DNA of 64,000 bases, from contig CAJQUW010006387.1 of assembly GCA_907163375.1 (NCBI GenBank), forward strand, positions 1 through 64,000. The letters run 5' to 3'. The DNA comes from Prostheceraeus crozeri. Taxonomy: Eukaryota; Platyhelminthes; Polycladida; Euryleptidae. This document shows positions 1-10,494 of the stretch, piece after piece. The position numbers were made by a program, and so were the translations under genes. Numbering within the stretch: the first letter of the stretch is position 1; each line of letters begins with the position of its first letter. The notes beneath the pieces were generated by a model. That model saw only the letters and a list, made by a program, of their open reading frames with translations. It was not told the origin of the DNA and did not search any database.

Positions 1-1063
1 GCCTAGGCTACTCCTAAATTTGCGTGATGGAGATAGCCTAATTGCTGCTAGTGCCAATACATCTAACCAGGCCTAGTATACGGCACCACGGTCGGTAGTC
101 TAAGCTATTCGATGACAATGATAAATCCTGCGCGCGATGCATCCTACTATGGTGGGACAACTCAATGCGACAGCAATTTCAACAGGATCTAGCATAGTAC
201 CGGGCACTGATGAAATAAATAAAATAAGACTAATTGTAGGTTCCATTTGTTGTCAAGCTAGAATGGAGGTTTGTAGGACCTACATAGGTCTAAATAATTG
301 CATGTACTCCTCGACTCCGCTTCAAGGCATCAGGCTTACATTTACAATTTCTCATCGATGACACGAAAAGTATCTATTATTGCAACATCTTTCCTACGCG
401 AGTCTCTAGGACTTCTTATCGCCCATCGGTGAGAATTTGTTACATACCTAACCGCTTCAGCAGCCCGGATTTCAACGTTATTAGCCTATTTACGCAAAAT
501 GCTACTTATGAAGTTCTGCACATTAGTCTTTTATCATTTTGATATCAATCGTCCATATTAGCTTATTCAAATTCCAATTAAATCTCGCCACATAAGCGTA
601 TGCCACCAGAAAATCCAACTACTTTAAACTAAAAAGTCTGATGATATTAAGTTGATCTTAAGATACCCAGAAAAAATAGCCGGACATTTTTTCAGCACAT
701 GAGGCAAAACAAAATGGATATTCAGTATTTTTTTGTTATCGCTCAAAAATGAACCAAATAGGCCCGAATTATAATAAAATGCACTTGCTGATTAAGGATT
801 GAAAGTAAAATAATAAAGGCTCTATCAAAAATATAACATCAGAATAGAAACATAATAAAAACAATTGACAGAATATACAAAATGAGTAGGAGAACTTGCC
901 GATACAACATTGTTCGCAAGTATTGAAACAATAGACTAAGCTGAAATCAGAAAAATGCGATCAGCAGTCAACTTAAGTCAGCAGCATCGCTTAATTAGCA
1001 GGCGTAAAGTTTTGACATGTTGACTGTAGACGAATGACGACCATTATTGCATCGTATCAAGCA
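1..1063. other. No feature recognised
   Basis: AT-rich DNA with only short chance ORFs in all frames. AGGCCTA occurs near 69. No repeat, domain or RNA gene was seen. Confidence 0.5.
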
Positions 1064-1067
1064 TTAA

Positions 1068-1559
1068 CAGTTCGTTTACCTCAGGAAAAAGATAAGAGTT
1101 ACATCATGGCCCAACTTCCAGTTCTCAGCTGCAATACTAAACTCAATTTTGGCAACTAAGAGATATACTTGTGCAATTCGACATCGCAGATTCCAAATCT
1201 ACTTTCGGAATTGCGAAATTAGAATTGTACATCAAGCACAAGCATATGTAAAACTACGCAAGCATATTTTATACATATAAGAAATTCAAATTTCGCAATA
1301 CGAAAGCAGATTTGGAGTCTGAGATGTCCAACTGTATAAGTACACTTCTCAGTTGCCAAAATTGATTTTAGCATTGTAGCTGAAAACTGAAAGAGTTGCG
1401 TGGCGAAATAGAAACACAGAGATTTCAGTGATTTAGCACTAAGAAATATCTAAAAAATTAATGAAAAACCACGAGATTTCCGCTCTGAGGTTGATTTTTA
1501 ACTTTGACAGGCAGCGTGACGAAAGTCGCTGGGGTGCACCGCGTGAGGTAAACGAACTG
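1068..1559. mobile_element. TTAA-flanked MITE with long internal hairpin (piggyBac-like)
   Basis: A 492-bp element lies between TTAA at 1064-1067 and TTAA at 1560-1563. Its ends are perfect 16-bp inverted repeats: CAGTTCGTTTACCTCA on the left and its complement on the right. Inside are two diverged inverted arms (about 1119-1228 and 1283-1389, roughly 85% alike by eye) around a loop of about 55 bp. No coding capacity. A TTAA target duplication is the hallmark of piggyBac-type transposition. Family assignment is inference from that alone. Confidence 0.75.
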
Positions 1560-1957
1560 TTAAAAGATACAGCTGGCAAAATGTCGATTTGATAACTCTA
1601 CATCACCCTCACATAGCTGCAGGCAGCCAGGCCGCCTCGAGGAAAAAGTAATTTCAATAGGTTTTTTGATTTTGAGAAGGCGACACATATCCACCTGGGC
1701 GATGTCATCCTCTTCTGGCCAAACAAGAAGTTGATACCGATTGAGTTTGGCGAACTTGACTGTCACATCTGTTTCGCTATCGATATCACTCACAACACCA
1801 AAGAAAACACGGTATTGACGACTTTTGGTGTAATCGATCGCAGCCGCGACCCAATCCCCAACAGCAATTGGGACTTTCTCATAATTGACAACTTCATCGC
1901 AGGAGGATTCGCGATCAGACTCGTCAGACTGAAGGGAGACATCATCTTCATCGAAAC
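1560..1957 (-). CDS. Possible terminal exon of unknown gene (WPEEDD module)
   Basis: An open frame of about 132 codons follows the acceptor-like ttttcag at about 1958-1964 and ends with TAA at 1560-1562. It opens with an acidic serine-rich stretch (GFDEDDVSLQSDESDRESSC). A beta-rich module follows: VGDWVAAAIDYTKSRQYRVF, DVTVKFAKL, LLVWPEEDDIAQVD, then a basic tail. Modules of this pattern (GDxVxV ... VxF ... F/W-PEEDD) end many invertebrate proteins of unknown role, some tied to transposons. I do not recognise the gene and found no upstream exon. The stop codon lies in the TTAA shared with the adjacent MITE. Confidence 0.4.
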
Positions 1958-1964
1958 CTGAAAA

Positions 1965-3948
1965 TTTATGACGTGATATTGAGTCACGATATGGAATGAA
2001 TATATTATGGTTATTGGGTAATATATGGTATACCTTGGGTCTACAAATTGTCTCGGATCGATTAACGGAAATTACCCCCTGGTAAAAAAAGCGAAGTCAT
2101 TTTAGGAATTTTCAAAATTTCCGTTGAATTATGAAAATATTATAAAAAGCTTAAAATTCTTGATGATAATAATAGAAGTGTCATTCTTAAGCAGTGCTCA
2201 CTGCTCACACTCGATCTAATTGAATCAAATGACATACTGATCACAAGACATAAAATTGCCTTGCATTACATTTTTAAATGTGATTGCAAAGTAGAAAGGA
2301 ACAATTTTGAGATGTGATTGCTTGAAATCTGAAATTCTGGTTTACGAATTCACTAAGTACATAAGCCGCCACTAACCCGCTTACCTCTATATCACAATTT
2401 CTGACGAACTGCGAGACCCAATGAAATTATTGATTAATCTATGTAAAATTGAAGACCCTGATATGACCTCCCTAAATCAGGCGTGTGGACGTGGAAGCAA
2501 CCGAATCACTATGTACTTAACCGTCATATCGTTCACGAACATCACAACAAAGCCAATTACATGTAGTTTGTGCCGCCTCACTATCATAACATTTTTATTT
2601 ACCAATGGCTTGATGATGTCAATCGGTTGACTTAATCATCAATTCCTACATTTGTAGTCTGCGTGCGATTCTCAAGGTTATAGCACACCAATTACCAATA
2701 CATTTTACTTAATCAATACTTAATTATCAGTACTTCGCTCATGTAATATTGAATTCATTATTCAAACTGGTGTATCAAATTCAGCTATCAAGATCAATTT
2801 ACTTCTTCAACCTTCACATGACAAAAATCATTATCGTATTCTAAGCTAAGTGGTAGGTATAGAATAGGAAATGTTTTGGACTATTGCACATGCATAACTT
2901 AATGAATTTATAACATTTTCTGGTTAAGCATTACCGGTATATAACATACAGAAATATCGTTTTTAAGGCAACAAATCGCGCGACGAGTCGTATATTAGCA
3001 GACACGAAAGAATCAATTGCTCCTGTAGCCATGATTTTCATGCAAAAGTAAATTCTGACTAAATATAAAAACCGATTCAACTTCATCGTTAATCAAATTA
3101 ATTAACCTGTTCTGAACTAAGATTCTTGGTTGAGATATGATTAAGCCAAAAACTATGAAATTAATTACACTTGTAACAAGAGCTTCATGTAGCCTAATAA
3201 CAAACGAGGATTTGATTTGTTCATGAGTACGCCTGATACTGAGTACCGCGTTAGAGTCTCCGCAACTTAAAAATAGTTACAATAAATAAAAACATTGAAT
3301 CGCATAAACATGCTTATGATCATTTTTGTGCAAACACGAAAATAATTGCATTAAAATCTCATAACTGCCAATGAGAACCCGGTTATACAGGAATTTACCA
3401 CTAAACAACCTTGAGCTACCTGTGAACGTGCTCATAATTCAAAATAAAACCGAGAAGAGTTGGAAATCACAAAGTAACTTACTTTCATCAGTTTGTATGG
3501 AAGAAGCTGCACTTGTTCTCGTGATTTTGCGAATTTTCGGCTCGCTGAAAAATAAAAATTAATTTATTCATCTTCGTGCGCTGCTGCCTGAAAAAGTGAT
3601 AAGTGAACGTCATCAGTTAAGTTTGAGGAATAGAATCGATATACATGTACGTTCAATTTGATTCAACACGTAATGACGGGTTTCCTGACCTATCCAAAAG
3701 AACACGAAAGAGTTCTGATAAATTCTGATAGAAGTTTTGATTGATTGTGTCGTTACTTGCTCCGGACTAAGGATACATTACAGCAAATACAATTCCCAAA
3801 ATAAATGAACTTACTCTGATTTCATTCTTTTCTCTCTGGGTAGGAGGAACCAATGCAGTGTGGACCTTCCGCTGGCGAGGTTTCAGGTGTCGCTCGGAGA
3901 TTTTCAAATTATATGCAACTTTCGTAACTTTCTCGCTGCGAGCATCGG
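1965..3948. other. No feature recognised
   Basis: AT-rich spacer between the possible terminal exon and the hAT. No domain, tandem array or inverted repeat noticed. If 1560-1957 is a real exon this would be its intron. Confidence 0.45.
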
Positions 3949-5845
3949 TTAGTCGATTCCTTTTCTCAGTCTTCTGATTAGAATATTGTTGTTTGCTCTT
4001 TCAACACAAGCAATGGAAGAAGGAAAACTCAACACAGTAGACGCGATTTCAGCCAAGTTGGTGCCTTTTCCGATTGCCTTCCACCACACAGCAGGATCAG
4101 TATCCAGCTTTGCGCCAGAAATCCATAAGTGAGATCGACCAAAAACTGCTCCAGATTGTGCTTTATACTCCATCAATTCGGTGGAAACTTGGTCGTTTGA
4201 AAAGTCATACTTCTCGGCGAGCTGCATTATCAAATTCTCTGCTGTGGCCATTTGAGCATCCGTCAAGTGGCCTCCTTGGAAACGTGGGTCTAGAACATTG
4301 GTTGCCAAATGTATTGGTCGCACAGTAAATTCTCTTCCATTCTTCAGAGATTCGTCAATCATATCGAGTTCATCAATCGGAATCACGTCGTCATCGATAT
4401 CAAGCATTAAATTGAGTAATGTCCTCTCCACGTAGCACCACACCGTTGGAATGATGGATACTTTGGAATCATCTCCTTCGATTTCGCTTACAGCGTGCTT
4501 CAGCGATTCTAAGATTCCCACCACGAAGACCGTTCTCCTCCAAAATGTCTCATCGAGGACCATTGCTTTGATTCGTTCATACTGTCGTAAACTTTCTTTG
4601 CATCGCGCATCACACACTGCCAACTTTAAGCAGTCCGCAGCCTCGCATTCCGAGCGACCATACGATGAGCGCCTGACCATCTTGTATCCGAGAAATACAG
4701 GCACATCAGTGATTTCTTCAATAACTGAATAGTTAATTCACCTAGCACTGCTTTTGGAATCTGATGTCTGCGAAAGAAAGTACTGATCAATTTATGCTCC
4801 GCTATTGTCTGTCCTATTGTAGGTCCCTTCGGATGTCCTTCACCATCAGTTCTACGGCATGAGCCGAACATCCATACGCTAGAATCCAAGGGAATTTCTT
4901 CTCCAAAATGTCCCACGCAGCCACCATGTTGGAAGCATGATCGGAGCAGATTGCAGCAAACTTTTCTGGCGCGACGCCCACTTGTGTCAACAACTTTTCA
5001 CATTCATCGGCTATAAACTGGGCCGTGTGCCGTTTATCCGCAGGATGCACGGATTTCACATAAACAGGTTCCGGAGTTGCGACCAGAAATTGAATATGTC
5101 CGTCCCCAGACACACATGACCAACCGTCAGTGAGTAAAACGAGAGATGAGGAAGATGTCATTTTGTCTTTAACATCAGATGTCACGATCTCATCCCACGT
5201 ATTCAGTAATGTGTTGCTGATGCTATAAGTAGCGGGTACATGCCATGTTGGGCGGATCTTTTTGAAAAATTCATCCCACGTTGGCGTTTCAAATGTTCTG
5301 AACGGAAGATTGGAAGTGTATATCGCTTTTGCAAATAGGAGATCATGATCTTTGGCTTCTTTTTGGGTTATGGTATCACAAAAAGCTACTGTCAACAGCG
5401 TACTTTGCGAGGATGCATACTTCGGAGGTTGCATAGTTAAGAATGAATCTGTCACAGAACTTTGCACAGGTATGCCCTGGGTATGCGATGAATTTGACAT
5501 AACTTCTGATGAGTCATCATCATTATCATCATCTGAAAGCTCGACTGTATCACTACGTGATGATGCAAATGATTGTGAACTCTGTTCTTCTAGAGGATGC
5601 CTCGAAACTAAGTTTCTAAAGCACGATTTTGATACATTCTCAGAAAATTCATTCTCGTTGAATTAATTTTGAAGCTCATGTTGCAGTAGCGGCAGATTGC
5701 TCGAGTAGGCTTTGCATTTCGTAAGCCTTGGTTTTCCTTGAAATGGTTCCATATTTTCGTTCGCGGCTTCATTTGAACTCTCCTGAAGAGGAGGTTTGGC
5801 CAACGGCGCTGTAAAAAACATGAAATTTATAAGCTTGGTAGTCAA
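3949..5845 (-). pseudogene. hAT transposase, broken
   Basis: In minus-strand order: the end of a BED-type finger (KCKAYSSNLPLLQHELQ), an Asp/Ser-rich linker, the DDE core start (LLTDGWS, CSDHASNMVAAWDILEKKF, CSAHAVELMVKDI), an FSDTRW segment, and the C-terminal hAT dimerisation domain (DPAVWWKAIG, LAEIASTVLSFPSSIACVER). A plain DNA transposon gene. It is interrupted by an in-frame stop near 5660 and by frame changes near 4815 and 4630, so it is inactive. The finger's second Cys is Tyr. I found no convincing terminal inverted repeats or 8-bp target duplication. Confidence 0.88.
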
Positions 5846-6899
5846 GACTGTAGGCTTCGCTTGCGGCGCTTTATGACTTGGGAATATATTATCAACCTCA
5901 AGACTCTAAACTTGACCGACTATTCGGTAATTTAACCGAAGACAAATTTCCGCCAAAATGACTATCTTCTGTTTGCAGCTCTTAAGCACGAGTCCTTTTA
6001 GGTAGGACACGGATTATCGCAAATTGGATTCCAAAATATTTTATCTGACGAGTTCATATATATGTATAGGCCTATAGGCCTATGCAGGGTTGCCACTTCC
6101 GGAAAACAAAAATACAGACTTAATGACAGGTCCTTCCAGTAACCCGAAAAAAGACCAAAAACATTCCTAAGCTTTACGATGAGTCCAGTTTGCATCAGGG
6201 ATAAGCACAGTGAGCATCATTTCCAACTAAAACATTGCGACAACACTGAAGTGAGGGAGTAGCCCGTTGATTAAGGAGTTTCACTTATTCAGAGACATTG
6301 CGCACATCTTAATCCTCTCCCCGACCATAAACATCATTAGGCATTTAAATAATTTCATTGCTCTATTCAAAGCCCTTTCTGTAAAGCTACACATATCAAA
6401 AAATTTTAAACCAGCATAGCATATTTTGCCGGTCCAGCCATATTATACTAGCTTAGTTCTTCATTAGAGCTTAATTTCGAGCATTTATTATCTCGACGCG
6501 AAGTTGCATTGAGGAAGCACATCAATTTTTATGTTGCATATTTTCTGGCATTATATTCTTGGCAATTGAGTCTCACTGGATGAACAACTTCCGTACATTG
6601 GATTCCTACATTGGAGACTTGTTACACATTTATTGATGACAAATGAAGGAATACATGAAACATCAGACTTTCAAATCCATAGAAAAAACTATATTCAGAC
6701 AACCAAATACCGCAGCCATTAGGTCCGCGGTGACCCATTGCATGCATATGAGGGATAAAGAAAATACTTCTGGTTCTTTTCATAATGCTCATACATCATT
6801 GTGATGATACTAAGGCGTCAGAGAAACACAATAAATGAATAATTGGGTTCCATAATTTAAAAAATTTATGCGAAATACAAAATTATTACAAAATATGCG
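5846..6899. other. Spacer with double TAGGCCTA and an isolated hAT-like end
   Basis: TAGGCCTA occurs twice back-to-back at 6067-6082, followed immediately by CAGGGTTGCCACTTCCGG, which resembles a hAT terminus reading rightward. Its partner was not found. Nothing else recognised. Confidence 0.4.
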
Positions 6900-7800
6900 A
6901 AAGATATTTAGTTGGCTGGCTGGATTACCCGACACCGTTCCGGGGATAGGGGCGTGGCAGGACACCACGGAGTCCGGTAAACCCCCCCCCCCACGGGCGA
7001 TGCCACAGATCGAAAACGGAGCCCGAGGACCCGAAGATAGCTGCTCGGGTAGAAGAGAGGGAGGGACACAAGAGCACAGTAAGTAGGGGACATCGTGGTT
7101 TACACCACAAACAGGGCAGTCAGGAGAAGTGGACCTGCTAATCCTGTGAAGATAAGAATTGAGAAGGAGGCTGTGGCCGTTGCAACAAAGACGTGAGAGC
7201 TCACAGCGGACAGATCCTCAGCTGCTACGCTTGGGACTTGCGAAGAAATCGAAGACGAACGAACTAAAACCCTCCAGGAGTCGAATAGGGAATGACGAAT
7301 GAAGGACTTCATAAGAGACAGACACTGAGGAGCTGCAGAGGGGAGAGAAGTGCCACTTTTGCCAAGCGAATCTGCAGTGTCCTTGCCACTAATGTTCGAG
7401 TGACCAGGAAGCCACTGCAATGACACTGAGACCAAGGAAGAGCAGAGGGACGACAAAGAGGACCAGACAGAGTGGACAGACGTGGACAAGAGGGGCGACG
7501 GGGGTGAAGAGAGCACGGTCAGAGCCGAGAGAGAGTCGGACAAGAGAAGAAGAGAGGAAAAGAGACACGAGGAGTGATGGGAAACGGACCAAGAGAGAGC
7601 ATGCTGGATTGCAACCATTTCAGCTGTGAAGCTTGAACAGTGCGCACCAGCATGAAAGGAAAGAGAGAAAGTGGAAGACCATGAAGAACAGGTTATGAAA
7701 ACACCCGAGCCACCTGGTCCGAGTCGTCCAATAACGGAGCCGTCAGTCCAGATGGTCAGGTCAGCAACGGAGAGGGAGGAAATTTGGTCTCGGACCAAGA
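6900..7800 (-). mobile_element. LINE 3' fragment with RNase H domain (R1/I/Tad type)
   Basis: The minus-strand frame 7798-7100 encodes RNase H: TIWTDGS (first Asp), FTAEMVAIQ (Glu), LLLSDSLSAL (second Asp) and LQWLPGHSNISGKDTADSLG (His/Asp). A different frame below 7130 gives the Cys-rich tail typical of these LINEs (PACSVCGVNH ... LCSC). The RT domain is missing: homology starts abruptly near 7800, so this is a 5'-truncated copy with a frameshift between RNase H and the zinc knuckle. The region is GC-rich compared with its surroundings. Confidence 0.8.
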
Positions 7801-8974
7801 CATTTCAGTCTCCCTCTACACTGCAAATTTAGTGTTGTTGCTGATGATGCAGTTTATAATAGAATATTATGGGCTATTAGATCTGCAGTGATTCAGATTC
7901 TTCTTGGATGCTACTGATTAAAATAAACAGCTATCAACGCCGCGTTTCGACTGATCTCTCTCTTCACTAACAATGATTGATCATTGAAGATTGCACATCC
8001 ACATGCAATATATTCCTCAACAACATTCAGGCACTAAAATAATACAAAAAATCAAGTGTTTAGTATTAACTGATTTTAGATGATATGAACTACGCACTAA
8101 ATTATTCATGGAGGCATGACGTGAGCATTACTATACAGCCAAAGCATTGTCTAAGAATCGAATAATTGTTTATCATTGCTCTAAGGTAGCGGTTTCAACA
8201 AAGAGATGGATTCGTCTGTCGCTTTACTCTAGAGGTGATGCGATTCTATCCCAGCCATTGTATGCGATGGTCGCACCATGAGGAGATAGTCGTCTCCCTT
8301 TGGCTTACGTAATTGCTCAAGCGCGCGCAATGCGTGAGGAGAGTTGTATTAGGGAACACACGAGCTGTCGTTGTCACATTGAAGACTGAACATCTGCCAA
8401 GTGAAAAGTACTTTGACTCAATGTTTCTCCGTGATAATATCTTTAGACCCAGACACCCAGGCAAAGCAATTTATCTCTGTGAGCAGACCTAATTTGACTT
8501 ACTGATCCACTCTTCATTCCGCTCGACAATTTTCTTGGCTTGGCTATTGGCAGTCGACACAGATCCAATCATTGTTTATTTATCCACAAACAGCATCAGC
8601 TTGGTCATTTCTTAGCTGAGCAGTATTTCTGCATGACATCAGAGTGACACATCTTCCTCATGCAAAGAAATCAGAAACACATGGTCTTCCAAACTGGGCA
8701 TGGGATAATTATGGCAATAATCATCATGTCCCGCGTCATCATCCGACACTATCCGTCATCTGTTAACAAGGAATTTTGAAACCACAGATCTATAGTAAGT
8801 CATAGAAGAGACATCGCTTTCTTTGCTGCGACACTTGGTCACAAATTGTAGCATCAAATGATCCCTAGATTGAAGTCTTCTCTCTTTTTATCCCCAGCAT
8901 GTTTCCCTGCCAATTGTTGAGCCAACTACTTCTGCCCCTCGGGACTAGTTCTTGCCGTGACCATCAGTATTAAA
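7801..8974. other. No feature recognised
   Basis: Apart from the 20-bp repeat at 8462-8481, no coding, tandem or inverted structure was identified. Short ORFs look random. Confidence 0.45.
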
Positions 8975-9415
8975 AAATGTCATATCTAGACCAATGAGAA
9001 AATCTCTCTAGACGATGAGGAAATTGAAATCGTGGAAGAATTCCACTATCTTGGTGATGTGCTTTGCTGCGAGGGTGGCGCAGTATGCGCCGTTCGTGCT
9101 AGAATCGCGTCAGCCTGGCGCAGATGGAAGGACGTACATCGCCAGTCTGCTCAGGAACCGCCACATTGGTTCGGTCATATCAAGCGTCGAAATATAGATG
9201 AACTAATCATGAACCAATCAGGCAGGTGCTCGACGTGATGGTAGAAGGTTCCCGTCCTCGTGGAAGACCGAGGAAGACACGGCTCCAAATCGTTAATGAG
9301 GACATGGTGGAGCTGGGAATATCTGCGAGTGATGCTCAGTACCGTTCTCGATGGAGAAGTCTCACATCGTCCAACCCTCAACAGAAGAGGAAAAGAAGAA
9401 TGCAAAGAAAGTAAA
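8975..9415 (+). mobile_element. RTE-like LINE C-terminal fragment, internally deleted
   Basis: The plus strand encodes ISLDDEEIEIVEEFHYLGDV followed by GGAVCAVRARIASAWRRWKD, the region after the RT palm. It then jumps directly to WFGHIKRRNIDELI and RPRGRPRKTR ... LVNED-like sequence, the last part of such LINEs. The usual stretch between (RVYxxCVRPxxLYGSETW) is absent, so the copy carries an internal deletion plus frame changes. It meets another LINE tail-to-tail at about 9420-9447, where the DNA reads cactcactcactcc. Confidence 0.75.
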
Positions 9416-9447
9416 TAGACCAAACAACGCACTCACTCACTCCACGT

Positions 9448-9987
9448 TTAACGTCTTCTTTTCACCGTATTGCGATGGTTGGACGCCGTCGAATGTTGGT
9501 CCATCTTGATGGCATTTCTCCACGATGTTCGATCTTGTGGTCTGATGTTGAGAAGATCAAGCTTTCGCATATCCTCCTTGATGTTGTCAAGCCATCTCTT
9601 CTTGGGGCGACCTCGTGGGTTAGGTCCAGGAACCTCAAGGGACAGGATTTTCTTAGGCCACGAGTTGTCATCCATTCGCTGAACGTGACCATACCAGCGC
9701 AGTCTTCTTGTACGTATCACATCTTCAATTCTGCGAATGCCGAGCCTCACGCGCAGGTCGTCCATGGGAACGCGGTCGGCAAGTCGCTTTGAAGATATCC
9801 ACCTCACCATTACATTGTCATTCCGGATGAAGCGATCAACATCCTGACTGGTGAGTGGCCAAGTTTCGCTGGCGTAGAGCAATATGCTGCGGACACACAT
9901 GTTGTATACGTTCCCACGCGTTCTGAAGGGAATACCTTTGTCGGTAAGGACGGGGAGAAGCTCTCGGAAATTTTTCCAAGCAGACAA
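9448..9987 (-). mobile_element. RTE-like LINE C-terminal fragment, open frame
   Basis: A 179-codon open frame begins MSAWKNFRELLPVLTDKGIP and contains NVYNMCVRSILLYASETWPL, RRLRWYGHVQRMDDNSWPKK, NPRGRPKKRWLDNIKEDMRK and RTSWRNAI. This is the conserved C-terminal part of endonuclease/RT LINEs. It is 5'-truncated at about 9987, exactly where a 20-bp direct repeat (9985-10004, also at 8462-8481) begins. The lack of stops suggests a younger copy than its plus-strand neighbour. Confidence 0.8.
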
Positions 9988-10401
9988 AGCAATTTATCTC
10001 TGTGGGTTCCACCTTAGAACTGTCCTATAGTTGAATGTATTTTTAAGCATTCAACCGTTTTTAAATGCGCTTAATTTCAGATGAAATTATTTAGCAATGA
10101 CATATCCATAGTCAAAAACATTTTCAGTTACATAATAAACACTTGCAGGCTTATTTTGATTTCATACTGGCAATTCAAAGTAACCCTACTCACAATGAGT
10201 ATTTCAAATAATCTTCATAGGACCTCGGCAATTCAGATTTCAACAAATGACACGCATTTTATCGAAAATCGCAGTGCATCAAGAAGTAATACATCAAATA
10301 TATTGTAAATGGAAAATGTAGAATATTGTTGTACAATTTCTATTTAAATCACTTGAACATATTTACACAAATTGGCAGAATATTATCATCTCTTTAGCAC
10401 A

Positions 10402-10494
10402 CTAAGGAAAAAGCAGATTTCTCAGACTATCCGCTTCGATGCGCATTTCCTCAAAAGTTCTTTTCTTTCTGGCATTCGTAGATCGCTCTTCAAG
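10402..10494 (-). CDS. NitFhit: NitFhit exon 6: Fhit C-terminal helix and stop
   Basis: Encodes residues 433-462, LEERSTNARKKRTFEEMRIE then ADSLRNLLFP, followed by TAG. The EEMxxEAxxLR pattern matches the C-terminal helix of FHIT (SEEEMAAEAAALRVYF). Acceptor is tttcttttgtag, phase 0. The Tc1-like transposon occupies the intron from 30 bp upstream of this exon. No canonical AATAAA on this strand was found in the 400 bp after the stop, so the poly(A) site is unassigned. Confidence 0.9.
   Translation of the reverse strand, partial: LEERSTNARKKRTFEEMRIEADSLRNLLFP

Larger units (their letters stand above)
8462..10004. repeat. 20-bp direct repeats bounding a LINE composite
   Basis: The sequence CAAAGCAATTTATCTCTGTG occurs at 8462-8481 and again at 9985-10004. 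The right copy abuts the truncated 5' end of the minus-strand LINE. A 20-bp perfect repeat at this spacing is the size of a LINE target-site duplication. The interval, however, also holds a plus-strand LINE fragment and about 490 bp of unassigned DNA, so a single simple insertion does not explain it. Confidence 0.55.

Noticed and set aside
6083-6105. Upstream terminal repeat of the hAT at 3949-5845
   Set aside because: CAGGGTTGCC reads rightward, away from that gene, so it cannot be its outer end.
10000-10401. Poly(A) signal for NitFhit
   Set aside because: AATAAA-like text at about 10133 is on the plus strand; I found no canonical signal on the minus strand here.
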